From: Glandiceps talaboti
Taxonomy: Eukaryota; Hemichordata; Enteropneusta; Spengelidae
Reading direction: 5' to 3'
NCBI RefSeq assembly: GCF_964340395.1
Contig: NC_135561.1
Coordinates: 1,946,001 to 2,010,000 of the forward strand
Length of the DNA stretch: 64,000 bases
The notes beneath the pieces were generated by a model. It saw only the letters and a program-made list of their open reading frames with translations, searched no databases and had not been told where the DNA came from. This document shows, piece by piece, positions 18,279-31,215 of the stretch; the stretch's first letter is position 1; every line of letters begins with the position of its first letter. The position numbers and the translations under genes were made by a program.

Positions 18279-19301
18279 CTATTCCTGGCCTAGTACATTT
18301 TTGTCTCTTTTCTGTTTTTCCAATCTCTGGTTGACGTACTTGACGATATCTGGAGTCACTTTCAAGTTGAACTTCAAGTCCATTAGTCCTGGGTATGGTG
18401 TGTGAGCCCCTTGACCAGCGCGTTGGATGCTCGGATAGCCACAATCAACAAGTGGGTGAGTTGCCGTAATGAACATTAGTCGATCAAAAAATTCAACGTG
18501 GTCGCCTTGGTACTTGAACATACCTTCCGTTAGTTCGCGAACGCCACTCGATATCTGATAATTGCTGATAATTTCCATCTGAGGGGGGAATTTTTCTCTT
18601 AGCATAGACAGCCATTTGACTTTGGGCAACACGATAGGCACGATCTCAATTTCCCACTGCACGTCAACATTGATGGCTTGCAAGTTTTTTATTATACTGA
18701 TGTACGGTTCCGAACCAGTGACATCGTGATCGTTGAAGCGATCGTTGGCGGAATTAAAAAACGGCAAGGTACTCATTGGACCAGGGCGATGAATTATCAA
18801 CATTTTTCCATACTCCGATAAGGATTTCATCATGAACGTAAAAGTATCACGAGGACCAGTAAAATGTTCGACAGCGTCCCGAAGTAATATCTTGTCGAAG
18901 GGGGCTATTTTATCCTTCCCTTGACCCTCGTCGGAATCACTTGCAAGTTCACGAAAATACTCTTCTGCCCCAACATGTGCGATTTTGAACGGCAACATGC
19001 GTTGATTCGGAGTTTCTTCGTAGTGAGTTTTGCCGGGGAAAACATTGATCATTGGCTCTAACAAGCAGAACTTTTCTTTTATCTTGGATGCTAGACTACC
19101 TCGTCCGGGTCCAATGTACGCCAATCTGTCATTCGTATTCAACTCCAAATGTTTGTGGACTAGCTGGAAAAGCTGTTCTTCATAAACTTTCCCGAAGCTA
19201 TATTTTTCTTCCTCCTCCAGATCAGGAATATTTAATTTGTGTTGCCATTTTTCAGATATGACAGAAAACGGCTGGGGTTGGTCAGGTAACGAGACAGCCA
19301 T
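18279..19301 (-). CDS. Class I SAM-dependent methyltransferase-like, intronless
   Basis: A single 1,023-nt open frame, 340 aa, starting at ATG 19301 in a good context (AAAATGG). Residues 58-74 (DRLAYIGPGRGSLASKI) form a motif-I-like strand and glycine-rich loop with GPGRG at 64-68. A motif-IV-like strand, FDKILLRDAVEHF, is at 135-147, followed by a helix and the strand GKMLIIHRPGP at 165-175, the order expected of a Rossmann methyltransferase. The usual GxGxG is altered to GPGRG and no clear acidic residue follows beta-2, so catalytic activity is uncertain. The C-terminal half has no recognised domain. There is no signal peptide or membrane segment, so a soluble cytosolic protein is likely. 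Lack of introns, unlike most neighbours, could mean retroposition, but the frame is undamaged. The substrate cannot be named. Confidence 0.8.
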   Translation of the reverse strand: MAVSLPDQPQPFSVISEKWQHKLNIPDLEEEEKYSFGKVYEEQLFQLVHKHLELNTNDRLAYIGPGRGSLASKIKEKFCLLEPMINVFPGKTHYEETPNQRMLPFKIAHVGAEEYFRELASDSDEGQGKDKIAPFDKILLRDAVEHFTGPRDTFTFMMKSLSEYGKMLIIHRPGPMSTLPFFNSANDRFNDHDVTGSEPYISIIKNLQAINVDVQWEIEIVPIVLPKVKWLSMLREKFPPQMEIISNYQISSGVRELTEGMFKYQGDHVEFFDRLMFITATHPLVDCGYPSIQRAGQGAHTPYPGLMDLKFNLKVTPDIVKYVNQRLEKQKRDKNVLGQE

Positions 19302-20925
19302 TTTGGATCTTGCAGCGTAACACTTGTTGTACGTGAAACTAGAGGTGTCACAAACCCACTGTGAGTGTCTACCACGACTTGTGTGACAACTCTCAATATA
19401 CCACCACCGACACTGACGAATAAAGTCGCTGACGATTCTCTAAACTCCTTACAGGTTGGCTACATGAAATGCGGCGTCTAACACAGATTTCGAGTTTTCG
19501 TAGCTAGGCAAGGTATACGGTCTACATGTATGTAGTAAGGTTGAACACGCTGACATAACTTTGACAGGTTTACACTGAATACGTCGATGGCCGACTAAAC
19601 ATGGTACAATGAACCGTTGTTGCTATAGCGACAGCCGAAGGCTAAACAATCGCGGGTTCACACGAGCTCAACACTGCGCTGGCAGTTCTGTAACAATCAC
19701 TAAAGACTCTATTCTATATGGACGTGCACAGAATGAAATAAATACAAAATATCTTTACTGAGACTTGTCTGGAATTATTGAAACAGTGACGTAAGCAAAG
19801 TTCCACACAAAATAAGTATAATTTGGTAGAATTTATACAAACACAGAGAAATTTATATTTAAGTCATTAAATTTTAATGATGGTCGATGTACAATGTTGA
19901 TGTATTGTTAACACGCTTGATGTGTTATGTTATTGAGACTGTTACTATTCCATTACTTGAGTCGAGTACAAGTATTTCTTGCCAATAATTTATAGGGAGG
20001 TATACAGACTGATAAAACTTTTCTATACGCTGATGTGTAGTGTAGTCACCATTTCATATAATTTACGAATTGCTCATGGAAGCTAGTGAAGAGATGTAAC
20101 CAACTTTAGTAAATACTTTATTTTGATTTATCAATATTTGTAATATATGAATTATATGTTTTATGTTGTACTTATTGAAACGTAACGTGTATATGATCAG
20201 TTAGAAAAGAAATCAAACTCGTCAAAACCTAATTAATTTCTTGGTAAGCTATTAATATCCTGGTACGTAAAATCTTCATCATTGTATCTGCGCCCTCTAG
20301 AGATGCCGAGCCTACACTCTGCATTTCTGCAATATTAATATTTAAGTCTTTTAAGACAAGAGACAATTTTATCCAGTTATGAGTGATACCGACACCTATA
20401 ATGTTTTCATTTCTTATAACAACATTTATTTATTTATTGTACATATTAGTTTTTTGACCACCCCTGCCCTGTCATGTAAAAATATCACATTCTTTGTACG
20501 ATGGGCTGTGGTCCTTTACTGAAATAAATAACTACTGTAACTGTTAAAGGTCTAGGACGGATTGGGATTAAAATTTCAGATGTAGACCTATACACAGATA
20601 AGTAACACGTGACCTAAGTATATATAAAGGTTGGTCCTGAACAAGAGAATGATCTCATTTTATCCTCGGGCTTAAATAGTTCCACTGATAAGATAACAGT
20701 AATGCCAAAACATTGGAACTTTAATCCCAGGTCCGAACCATGCACGTGTATTCATACTGTATACGTACTGTAGACCCGGACTTGGACGTCAATGTATAAC
20801 GTATAGTACATAGTATGAGATAATTAAGCTAGTTAAAAGAATTGACAAGTTAGTGTAAATATGTGTATGCTTTTCAAAGCAATAATATTTTATTAAGTTT
20901 CTGGGCTTTGAAGGGTAAAGTGTGC

Positions 20926-21115
<190 letters not shown>

Positions 21116-21862
21116 AAGGAGGATAATTTTGTTCAGTAAATGAGTATAATTTTGACCTAATAAACCGTAGCATAATGTTTCATCAGTAGCTGTATATATA
21201 TAAGCAGTGGCCACATCAGAAGGTTAACATAATTTCAAATCAATTTAGGGTGACGTAATAAGTTCAATTTATTTTACCTTTCATATATCAATTGGTTTCG
21301 ATTTCCCAAAACATAAACGCGCGATTAATTTTTCGTTCGCCGAATTTAACGATCATATGAGAAATGTTCAAGTTGTAAGAGAAATTGGGATTAACTTAAC
21401 TGCCAGAACTGTGGTGTACATTAGCGCCAGTATAACAACTTTATTCCATTTCATTTGTAAATGTTTATACTTTATACTTTAATTTGCCAATACACTGGTA
21501 TAGCCATAACCCAGCCGCAAGGGGGCGTCATTCACTATCATGATCGCGACTTGATATCCAGACTGTGAAGGGATGTAATGATAGAGTGACATAAGGAGTG
21601 ACGCCTGATGAGGGAGGATAAAATAAAGTAGTCTTCGATTTACAAGGGCGTAACATCTAAAAAATGGAGGGGGGGCATCAATTTTAATTTGGGGGAGTTA
21701 TTGTTGATAAATGATATAATCTATTATAAAGTGATTTTGTTGAATGTGACAGTTCTATCGGAATGTCAAAATTCATATCGATCAATGATTTAAAAAGTAA
21801 AAAAAGTAAAGATCTGAAAATCTGAAGTTTAAAATATCAATAAAATTATAATACTATACTAA

Positions 21863-22214
21863 GACGTAAAAAAATTGTGTGGTTCAGATTACATTCAATT
21901 TTAAAAAAGGTTGGGTAGGTAGATTTTTTATTTTATTTTTTTTTCATGTGTGTGTCTAGTTCAGGGTTTACATTTTTTCCAGATGGTCTCTGTGTTGTTT
22001 ATTTCTTCCTATCAGATGTACAGCCATTACAGATTGGAAGAAGAGTTTAATATATTGTCTTTTTAAGTTGATGTCAGTTTCTGCATCCACTATTTCTTGC
22101 GAGACTTCACGATTTTCGCGATTTTAATACTATTTTTCTCTAATACGTAAAAAAAGTTTAGGGTCGGTGTGAAAAACTAGGTGGGGTCGGGTAACAAACA
22201 ACTTTTTATTGTCC
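21863..22214. mobile_element. MITE with TAA target duplication
   Basis: A 352-bp element flanked by TAA on both sides (21860-21862 and 22215-22217). The left end GACGTAAAAAAATTGTG and the inverted right end GGACAATAAAAAGTTG are degenerate terminal inverted repeats. The right inner part (GTTACCCGACC on the minus strand) matches the element at 32341-32690, supporting one family. A 3-bp TWA target duplication suggests PIF/Harbinger. No transposase is encoded. Confidence 0.6.
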
Positions 22215-22365
22215 TAACTAACGGTTCAATTGAAGCTTCCAGCCTGGATTGTTTCAAAATAAAACTGAAGACTTATTAAGTTATTTGTTCACCAAAGCAT
22301 ATGGTGTGCTTTAGCTATTCAGTGCTACTGAACAGATCATCGCTCTGGAAATCAGCGCTATAGAA

Positions 22366-22379
22366 ATTGGATTGGTTGG

Positions 22380-22445
<66 letters not shown>
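22366..22445. repeat. (GATT)n microsatellite after a SINE-like tail
   Basis: Tetranucleotide array directly following AGCGCTATAGAAATTGG. That phrase resembles the 3' tail of the SINE at 250-590 (AGCGCTATATAAG), so the array may have grown from a retroposon tail. Confidence 0.8.
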
Positions 22446-23510
22446 TAATAAATGAACGCACTGGATTAATCGTACAAATCAAAATAATTTTGGAATTAAA
22501 CTAATCGTAGAATTATGATAATGAATTTGCTTTCAATTTATCAATAATCAATATATCGACAATTCATTAATTATAAAGCTAACAATTGCTGTCCTCAAGG
22601 AGATAGAAGCCTATGATGATAGGTATGAGCAACCTTACAACCCTACGTCTACTTTCCAACTCAGGTACTTCAGGTACTTCCCGGTGGATTGATCCTAAAT
22701 CGAGTCTATGATAACATATATGCTAATCACCACGAAGGACACATGAACAGTGTCGTATATTGGTTGTAAAAATACAATACCTGTACATACAATACTCTCT
22801 TTCAACGCGTTGGTTTACAAAGGTTAACATTGAGGTCAACTTTCCGTATACATTGATAGTTTGGTTACCAATCTTTGCCGTTTATGTAGCGTATTCAAAG
22901 GGATATTTTCAACTTATTGACCGTACGTGGCCTAAACAGTGCATTTGAAGACTTGTCTCTACAGAACAATAGCTGAAGAAGATCTGCTATTTATACACTT
23001 ATGCGCATGTCGTTGCGTAAAGACCACGGACAGCAAAGATGCCATGTTGTGTACGTAAATGTTCGAAGGTGAGATTATTGTAGTCACACCCGTTTCTATT
23101 GTTAAAAATCTATTTTGAACTTTCTAAAAGTTTGTATGTTTGAAGTCATATATGATATAGAGACTAGACTAGACACTCAACCACTGGATAAATCGCTGTG
23201 GGCAATCATTTTATTTATCATGAACGTACATGTATGTACATGTAGCCTTGCGAGACAACTCTCATTTACGTTGTTGTTGACTGCTGAGACACGTCAGTAA
23301 ACCAATAATATACGAGACGAAGTTCTACCCTTCCATTTAGGTCACGCTATAAAGTGGATTTTTTAAAAAAACATATGAAAACGTAGCTAGCTCCTTGTAA
23401 ATTGTCAGAAAGTTGTTTATATTTAGTATAACACGACAGAATCAACGTAAGACTTTACTGTGATGTGTTGAGTATGGTAGATCATCTTACATGGGAACTG
23501 CAGAAAACTG

Positions 23511-23536
23511 TGACGTCATAGGTCATTTTAAGGTCA
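23511..23536 (+). promoter_or_regulatory. CRE plus DR5 nuclear-receptor element, unit 1
   Basis: A palindromic TGACGTCA at 23511-23518 is followed by AGGTCA at 23520-23525, the spacer TTTTA, and AGGTCA at 23531-23536. This is a perfect direct repeat with 5-nt spacing, 231 bases before the start codon. DR5 is the classical site for RAR/RXR. Binding is not shown. Confidence 0.6.
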
Positions 23537-23767
23537 CCCATTCGTGTTCCATTTCAAAATGATTGTTGCGATATATTTAAACCTGTAAGCTAAAGGTGAT
23601 CTAATATCTATTTGCAAGCAGTTAATGATGAATCGGGCATGAACGACAAACAGGGATTTTCCAAGTTGGAAGTAACACAATTCGAAGGAGGTAATTATCA
23701 GTTCTAGCGTTATTTGATTTGAAGTTGTTCGACACAGACGGACGGTGAAAAAGACGATCATAATAAT

Positions 23768-26700
23768 ATGCCAACCGTGACAGATATTACCGAAGTAGAT
23801 CAAGGAATGATGGAAGAACGCCAACAATCTGAAAGGTAAGAACTCGTACTTCGTAGAAAGTGTTACCGGTTCTAGTTACACGGAACCTTTGGCTGTCCTG
23901 TCATGGCGTTGCGAATACAATAACTGTGTAACCCGTGTGTGTGCATCTATGTCCAGTAGACATTGGGATGTTGTAAGGATACTAGAAGTGTAACCCGTGT
24001 GTGTACATCTATGTCCAGTAGACACTTGGATGTTGTAAGGATACTAGAATTGTTGTTCACTATATTTATAGTCATCCTTCAATGTTTCATATCATTTTAT
24101 TACTTTATACAACTTAATTCTTAAGTGGAGTTAATCATTAAAGTGATGTAAACTGTATGTACAAAGAGGCTTGGTAACCGAAACTATATGGTCACCACTG
24201 TTTTCGAATATATTGGTACCCAATAAATTACGTCATTTTTATATTACATATGAATACTTAATGTGAGAGTTAAACTTCTAGCAGTTGCTAGATAAGTTTA
24301 TAATTCAATATGTTGTTAGAATAATGCTGCATTAAAGATATCTCAAAATATGAAGTTATGGGTCTCGCACAGAAAACTCATATCAGTGACAGTGTGTCAC
24401 GTGACTGCAATGTCCTCGGAAATGACATCACATTTTTCCCTGACTTTAAAAATTATTGTCCAATGTTTTTCAAACTTGTTATTTTACGAATTTATCTACT
24501 TCAGTCTGTATGGATTTCAAAAATTCAGTTCATATCTGAGTCACGACTCTAAAAATAACACATGTTTAAAATTGTATCATGCTACAAACCATCAGACTAC
24601 TATATACGGACTTCCGCTAGTTAAGTTTCAAACTTAGTTGTTATTGTAGTTGTGTCTGTTCCTTCTAGATATGAGTGACGTCATCACTATATACAAATTG
24701 TGATACAAGGAAATGTCATTTTAAAAATAAGTTTTATTTTGGACTCTTATGAAAAAAAATGTAGATTTAGCAAGAAAGCATATACACCCATGTTCTTGGA
24801 CACATGGTTTACATTTTTTAGATATTATCGGTGAACACAAGAAATTAGAACAAGAAATATTTCAGTCTAAACGTGTACAGCGCAGTATAACAAGAACACA
24901 TTTACCAACGACATCTTTCAGCCGAATATCATTCAAATTACATCGTTATAAAAACATCAGGCCCTTTTACGGCAACGCTTATAGATAAAGCACCAGACCC
25001 ATTAATGCTTACACAACCAGATCTATTTTTACGACAAATATAAAACATGTGTTGCTATTGATAACACCAATCGATGGTTGCATGTGTGGCCGTTAATAAT
25101 GACAATTCTAAAAGTACAAAAGCTGACTTCTTTTCCCCAAATTTGTAATTTCTTTTATAGCCAAAAGAGAGGAAAAGATGGCCCACCCTTGTGGAGGAAA
25201 GTGCTTACAGTTCTTTGTAATTTCATAGTAATATTCATTTGTGTTGGGTTAAACTATGGAATGTGGCCATTTATCAACGAACTACGGATATTCCATCAAA
25301 AATATGATAAGACACAGTCAGTGGACCCTAAATGGATGATGTATATAAATATCATCGTACTGTATGTAACAGGTATGGTAAATACATCGTTTAATTTTTA
25401 TTTTCGAACACTGTATGGGCGTGAAGTAAAGAGCGCCCGCAACGACGGATCTTCAAGAAAATGTATCTTTACAAGGCACTTTGTTCATTGTTTACAACTT
25501 CGCACACCTTCATATATTTGGTGAGTCTTTCGAAGGTGACATGTTTCAATTCACTGTCAAGTTTAAAGGAAAACAAAATTTACCACTATCGAGACTATGC
25601 CACTGAGTTATTTGTGACTGTCATATTTTGTTATGTGGACACTAGAAGTCTGTCAGATGAAACGAAATATAAGAAACACATCATTACAAAATAAACGAAT
25701 AATTAACTAGCGTCAAATACACAACTCTTAGCTAGCTAGCACGACACATTTACACGCTTTACCATCTTTTTATTCTACACCAATAGGTCCTCTGGCATGT
25801 TACTTGACACACAAGTTTTCTCCCCGTGTGGTGATGTCCATTGGTGTTGTTCTGTCAACAACAGGACTTGTTTTCTCAGCGTTTGCAAAGAGTGTTGGAT
25901 TACTTTGTTTCACGTATGGAGGAGTTACTGGTAGGGTTTTAACCATTGTTGTAATGAAACTCATTATTTACTTTTACTTTTTCTGTCGTTTTAGATAAGT
26001 TTTATTGGTTAGACTGGCATGGTCGTTTCTTTTTTTCTAATTCAGTTGTCTATAGAATAAAATTTCAGTAATTTTAAAATCATTTTTCGAAATCTCGGTT
26101 GACTGCAAATTCTCGCGTAATTGCAAATCGTAAACATCGCTTTTGACTGACTTGTTACGACTTTTCTTTTCTTCTCTTCATGATCAGGGTTTGGATATGG
26201 ACTCATTCTGACACCAAATTTAGGAATTCTTCAAGATTGCTTCGAAAGTCGGCGGCACAAAACTCAGCGACACGTCTTATTTAATGCCATAGCCTTCATC
26301 GGACTGAGTGTCGGCATGTTGGTTTTCCCGCCACTTTTCAAACACGCGACAAATTTGTATGGCCGCCGAAGCATTTTAACAATTATGGCATGTATGGACA
26401 TCCAGTTATTAATTCCGGCGATGTATTTGCAACCTATCACGAAATCTGACAAAGGTGACATCACACTCTCGATTGTTACTAAGCTATTGAGAAGAGTTTA
26501 CTGTACGGAAAAGCGATTCGTATTAGTCGGAATCATTCTTTTTGTTGGTGTCGCTCACAGCAACCTTATCATACACCTTCCGAATGTGATGGCTTCAACA
26601 GAAACCATGGCAACGATGAATCAAACAAATGCTATGACCTATGACTTTAGAGACACAGAAACATTGTTCATAGCATGTGCTGGTGCTATGATATTCGGAC

Positions 26701-27848
26701 AATTGTTCCATGGAGTGTGTTCTTTACGCAGATTGACTCCGGCATACGAAAAAAGATATGTGTTATTTGTATTCCTCATCTCAGTAGTACTCACCACCAT
26801 CACAGCGATTGTTAGTAAATTTACCGATACCTTTACGGGATTGTTCGTTGTTTCTGTCCTGGTTGGACTCTTTAGTGGAGTGTATTTTCCACTAGCATTC
26901 GTTTCGATTGAATACTGTCGCCCCCATGATGTTGGAAGGACAACCTCCTTGGGTTCAATTCTACCGTTATTAGGTCTTGGAGCTCTTGTTGGTCTGCCAA
27001 TTGGAGGTAAGAAAGTGTTGTTTATTTCACAAACTAAGACAAAATAGAGAATATGTGTTGCTTACTTACATGTTTATTGAATTCGTTTATCGGCGCGGCG
27101 CTGTAATGTGTCGTGTCGCCCCCGCCCTCACCGGTAAGCTCGTGAAAGGGTTGGCCTACAGCGTGAGGGCGCCCTGTCACGAGGTAACTTAAACACGCCA
27201 ATGAAGACGAATCTTTATAAAGATTGAAATGGGTCGTCTCAGTGGTGGCCTCATCATATTTCAGGGCCTTGAGTTATACGACTCCAAAAATAGAAACAGT
27301 TTTCAGAATTCTAAGCATCCTGGAAATCAAACACAATTCATTGTTGTCCACGACAGGGACCAGAATTCCATATTTCTGCTATCAATAATGTACATGAAAT
27401 TAATTACAATTAATTCTATATTTTTATTCCTTCGATAGATGCATCTAGTAAATACCTTGGGTTTCCACTGTTACCAGCAGCTATCTCCATGGGTATAGTA
27501 TCATGCTTTATGATATACGAGGCAGCGTGCGAAGGCAGAACAAGTATACGTAGAAATTCCAGAAGTGCTGACTTGTACGATGATGAGTCGACAAACTCCG
27601 CAAGATCTACGCATGGTACAATACCAACAACAGACAGCGGACCAGTGGTACTATCTCAAATATTTGGGAGGAACGTTAACGATCCTGCAAATAGACCTCA
27701 AGTGAATATTGGACACTTACATGTTCATTTTAATAACGCCCCAGAAAATAAAGATTCGAGGCAAGTCAGATTTCAACTGACCAATTTTGGAGAAGAGAGA
27801 AAAAAGAGAGAACTGGATAGATTTAACTCATTACCATGTGGATTATAA
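23768..27848 (+). CDS. SLC16/MCT-like MFS transporter, copy 1
   Basis: Five exons: 23768-23835, 25161-25372, 25787-25930, 26188-27006 and 27439-27848, all GT/AG and in phase; 1,653 nt, 550 aa. The short acidic N-terminus (MPTVTDITEVDQ) leads into TM1 around residues 30-58 with NYGMWPFINELRIF, the SLC16-like start. Exon 3 carries TM2-3 (SPRVVMSIGVVLSTTGLVF). Exon 4 begins GFGYGLILTPNLGIL, then FNAIAFIGLSVGMLVFPP and YGRRS, the typical monocarboxylate-transporter first-half pattern. The second half has TMs ending SILPLLGLGALVGLPIGG and FPLLPAAISMGIVSCFMIYE. The long hydrophilic C-tail (about 115 aa) is probably cytosolic. The usual DGGWGW word of TM1 is absent, so this is an orphan MCT-type carrier and the substrate is unknown. 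Compared with copy 2 it lacks 14 codons in exon 3 and has a 3-residue-longer HKTQRH segment at the TM4-5 loop. Confidence 0.87.
27095..27192 (+). repeat. Dispersed GC-rich repeat in copy 1 intron 4
   Basis: GC-rich patch with CCCGCCCTCACCGG and GTGAGGGCGCCCTGTCACG. A diverged inverted relative lies at 50776-50864. It is absent from the corresponding intron of copy 2. Class unknown. Confidence 0.5.
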
Positions 27849-28061
27849 TCCAATTTCAACATTTAAAAGGAGATATGCATGTATATTGAATATTTTTGTG
27901 ATGGATTTTAGCACTTGAGAGTAGGAAATGACACGTGACACTTTTAAGAGAATGCCACAAATTACAATACAATAAGTTTGACTACAACATAATCCATTTT
28001 TAACTATCACAAAAAAGGTAACACAAACATTTATTTACTCTACGTTTGATTGTTACAAAGG

Positions 28062-28136
28062 GATAGAATAGAATAGAATAGAATAGAATAGAATAGAATA
28101 GAATAGAATAGAATAGAATAGAATAGAATAGAATAG
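28062..28136. repeat. (GAATA)n pentanucleotide array
   Basis: About 15 perfect copies, about 200 bases after the copy 1 stop codon. Confidence 0.97.
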
Positions 28137-28734
28137 CGACCCTTTCTCATACCGACTGTATACAAAAGAATAGATAACATGGATTGTTCAATTTACACGG
28201 ACAGGACACGTGATACCACGATAATGTTTTAATTTTTAACCCTATTATCACCATGGTTACTCAGAATAATACAGCGTCAAAGCAAGGACCATATGGTATT
28301 AAAAGACATCAGACATTGGCATACTTTCAATCAAAAAGAAGACATTTTTTGTTTTACAATTTTTTGTACTAACTGGCTATCTTATATTGTTTATAAAGTT
28401 AATATGTTTTCATGTCCTCCAGTGATTTACTTGATAGCAAATTGAAAAGTACAACCTTTCGTTTTCGCTATGAGCACACAAAACGACCCCTTACCAACGG
28501 ACCATCCTTGTATGGTAGTGGTAAGGCAGTTGCCCTGGGGGAGGGGTTGTTGTTGTTGTTGCTGTTGTTGTTGTTGTTGTTGTTTCAAGTCTAGTACTAT
28601 CACTTAAACTTACACTATCATTAATGTCATCCTTATGAAGAGAGTAGAATATAATCTTCTGAGAAGTTCCGTCAAAAGTTAAAGCTAATAAATATGGTCA
28701 ATACTGAAACTTCTATAGTATTCCAAACTGTACG

Positions 28735-28990
28735 CTGTGCTACAAAGGGCCATGAAAACCACCACGTGATTGGCCACTGTGATACAAAGGGCCATGAAAA
28801 CCACCACGTGATTGGCCACTGTGCTACAAAGGGCCATGAAAACCACCACGTGATTGGCCATTGTGATGCTAAGGGCCATGAAAACCACCACGTGCTTGGC
28901 CACTGTGATGCTAAGGGCCATGAAAACCACCACGTGATTGGCCATTGTGATGCTAAGGGCCATGAAAACCATCACGTGATTGGCCACTGT
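28735..28990. repeat. 42-bp minisatellite, six units
   Basis: Each unit contains GGCCATGAAAACCACCACGTG followed by (A/C)TTGGCCA. The period is exactly 42, so both strands stay open, giving a 14-residue repeat frame. Each unit has CACGTG; five of six have an adjoining ATTGG (the fourth reads CTTGG). Confidence 0.93.
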
Positions 28991-29394
28991 GATACCGGGA
29001 AGTTCTATAACCAAATCAGTTTTGATTCTCATCTCATCATGAAGCAGCAAGACGTACTTGTTGTGTTATCCCCGATGCTGAGAAAAATATTTTCTTGACT
29101 TTCTCCTGCACCCATGGTATATATAACCTGCTATAATTATTCGCATACACTGTAAATAAACGACGAGATAGAATTGATATCAATGCAATCACACAGCCCC
29201 CCCCCCCACCCACCCCCTCCCCGACCGTGCACACCACTCTAAATTGACCAATACTTTTTTGATTGCTTCCATGATATATTGCGTCCGCTGATAGAGTTTA
29301 TTCGGGGGAATATCACACATTGGTAGTAGTGTTCTACTGCCTTGGCTATGACTTTAAAACATTTCAAAGACTAGGTTACTATTGACTGACTCTA

Positions 29395-29625
29395 GCTTCC
29401 AACGTACATACACCCTGTAGGTGTACACAACATACAGTATAGCCTGGTTACTCTTGACTGATTCAGAGATTGATTGTGCGAATATAACTTTCAACGTGCA
29501 CACCCCCTGTAGGTGTATACAACATACAGTATAGCCTGGTTACTATTGACTGATTCAGAGATTGATTGTGCAACTCTAACTTCCAACGTACACCCCCTGT
29601 AGGTGTACACAACATACATTAGCCC
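29395..29625. repeat. Tandem repeat, about 95-bp unit
   Basis: Two full copies and a partial third of a segment running from CTTCCAACGTACA through CCCTGTAGGTGTACACAAC and ACAGTATAGCCTGGTTAC to TTCAGAGATTGATTGTG. Confidence 0.85.
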
Positions 29626-31024
29626 GTTGTTAATAAATCATCAATAGTTGTCAAAAGATGCTTTTAAATTGGTAAGTCTACTTTCTGAACATGATAACAG
29701 AAAGCATAAAAAACACCAGTCTACATCGACGGGACCTGGTCGTTATAACCGAGAGACGAACGTCCTGGGAAAGTTCAAACTATTTGCCTACAAATGGACA
29801 GATTACTGATTACGTAGATTACTGCTCTATCATTCTACCAGAAAATCAAAGTAAAAACATTAAGAAACCTACTGTTTGAGGGAGAGATATCGCATACTTA
29901 GTTGATTTCGGCCATGTCCTCTCAACATTCAAGGATATAATCGAAACAAACCAACTAATCAAGCTAATAGTCTAGTCTGAAAGAGAAGGGAGGCACATAA
30001 ACGAAAGGTAGAAGAAAACGAAAGTGAACAACAACAAATTATTGTCTAAATATGATGAACCCTTCAAATCCACGTCTCATATATGCGTGTAGGTACTTCA
30101 CGCTTGATTAGCCTTAAATCTTGTCGAGTCTGTGAGACTATATGCTGAAAGACTATGCTAATCCACTGACCACGCATGACTAGTGTCGTATACTGTCATA
30201 AAATATTCAATACCTATCCAATAAACAAAGCTCTCTTACAAAGCATCTGGCCTACAAAGGTTAACATTAGGGTCAACTTTTCGTACACAACTTTCGTTTT
30301 GCGACTCTTTACGGTTTGTGTTGCGCACTCGATCTCAGACCACCAAACTGCTCTGAGGCTACGTACAGTGGACATTCATGAATTGTAGGCCCTACATAGC
30401 CAAAACAGTTCAAGTAAGACTTACACCTACAAATCAACAGGTGGAGAAGGTATGTGTAGTCATGGAGGTATAAGGAGAGATACAGTTTTTATATTACCAT
30501 ATCAACCTTTATGTGTATGTCTCGTCGCGTCAAAAACTAGGACGGCAAAGATACCATGTTGTTTACGTAAATGTTCGAAGCTAAGATTATTACAATCACA
30601 CCCGTTGTTATTATTAGTATGTTACATATGTTGCCTTAATTTTGGACTTTCTACAAGTTTGTATGCTCCGAGTTAAACACACATACGATATGCAGTCAAT
30701 GTGGTCTATATGTAGGTCGATATGCAGTCAATGTGGTCTATACGTAGGTCTATATTTAAAGTTGCGAGACGTAAACGGATACTATATGAGGCGAATTTTA
30801 CCCGTCCATCTTAGGACACGTTACAAAGAGGAACTAGGCTTCTCGATCGTACAATCTTGGTTTTTTTAAAATTAATATTATGGGTGTGGTCATTTCCTTT
30901 GGGGGGGGGGGGTCGGTTTTCCGATCGAGCAGGGAAAAGTATGATTATTACGTATGTGTTTACTTTCTCCGTATGTTGAGTGTCTTAAGTTATTACATGT
31001 CAATATAATCACAATAAACGTCAT

Positions 31025-31041
31025 AGGTCATTCTAAGGTCA
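31025..31041 (+). promoter_or_regulatory. DR5 nuclear-receptor element, unit 2
   Basis: AGGTCA at 31025-31030, spacer TTCTA, AGGTCA at 31036-31041, 174 bases before the copy 2 start codon. It matches the unit 1 site in position and spacing. The neighbouring CRE has decayed to a CGTCA half-site. Confidence 0.6.
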
Positions 31042-31215
31042 GCCCTTAGTCTCTCATTTCATTTATTGCATAAACTCAGACCTAAAGATGACATGGTCTA
31101 TATTTTGTAAACAGTGAATGAATTGTGAACCAACGAGAAGAAGAGTGTTCAAAGGTATGAAATAACAACAAGACTAACCGACAGTTATAGTGTGTCAGAA
31201 GAACGCGATCTTAAC

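Larger units (their letters stand above)
27849..31215. other. Region between the two MCT-like genes
   Basis: Holds the 3' end of copy 1, a pentanucleotide array, a (GTT)n run near 28547-28584, the 42-bp minisatellite, a 95-bp tandem repeat and, from about 30080, the duplicated upstream region of copy 2. No additional gene is seen. The open frame at 29691-29879 is not recognised. Confidence 0.65.

Noticed and set aside
24749-24988. 79-aa open frame in intron 1 of MCT-like copy 1
   Set aside because: It has no counterpart in the duplicated unit and no family resemblance.
28694-29098. 134-aa histidine-rich frame
   Set aside because: Produced by the 42-bp minisatellite, with the opposite strand equally open.
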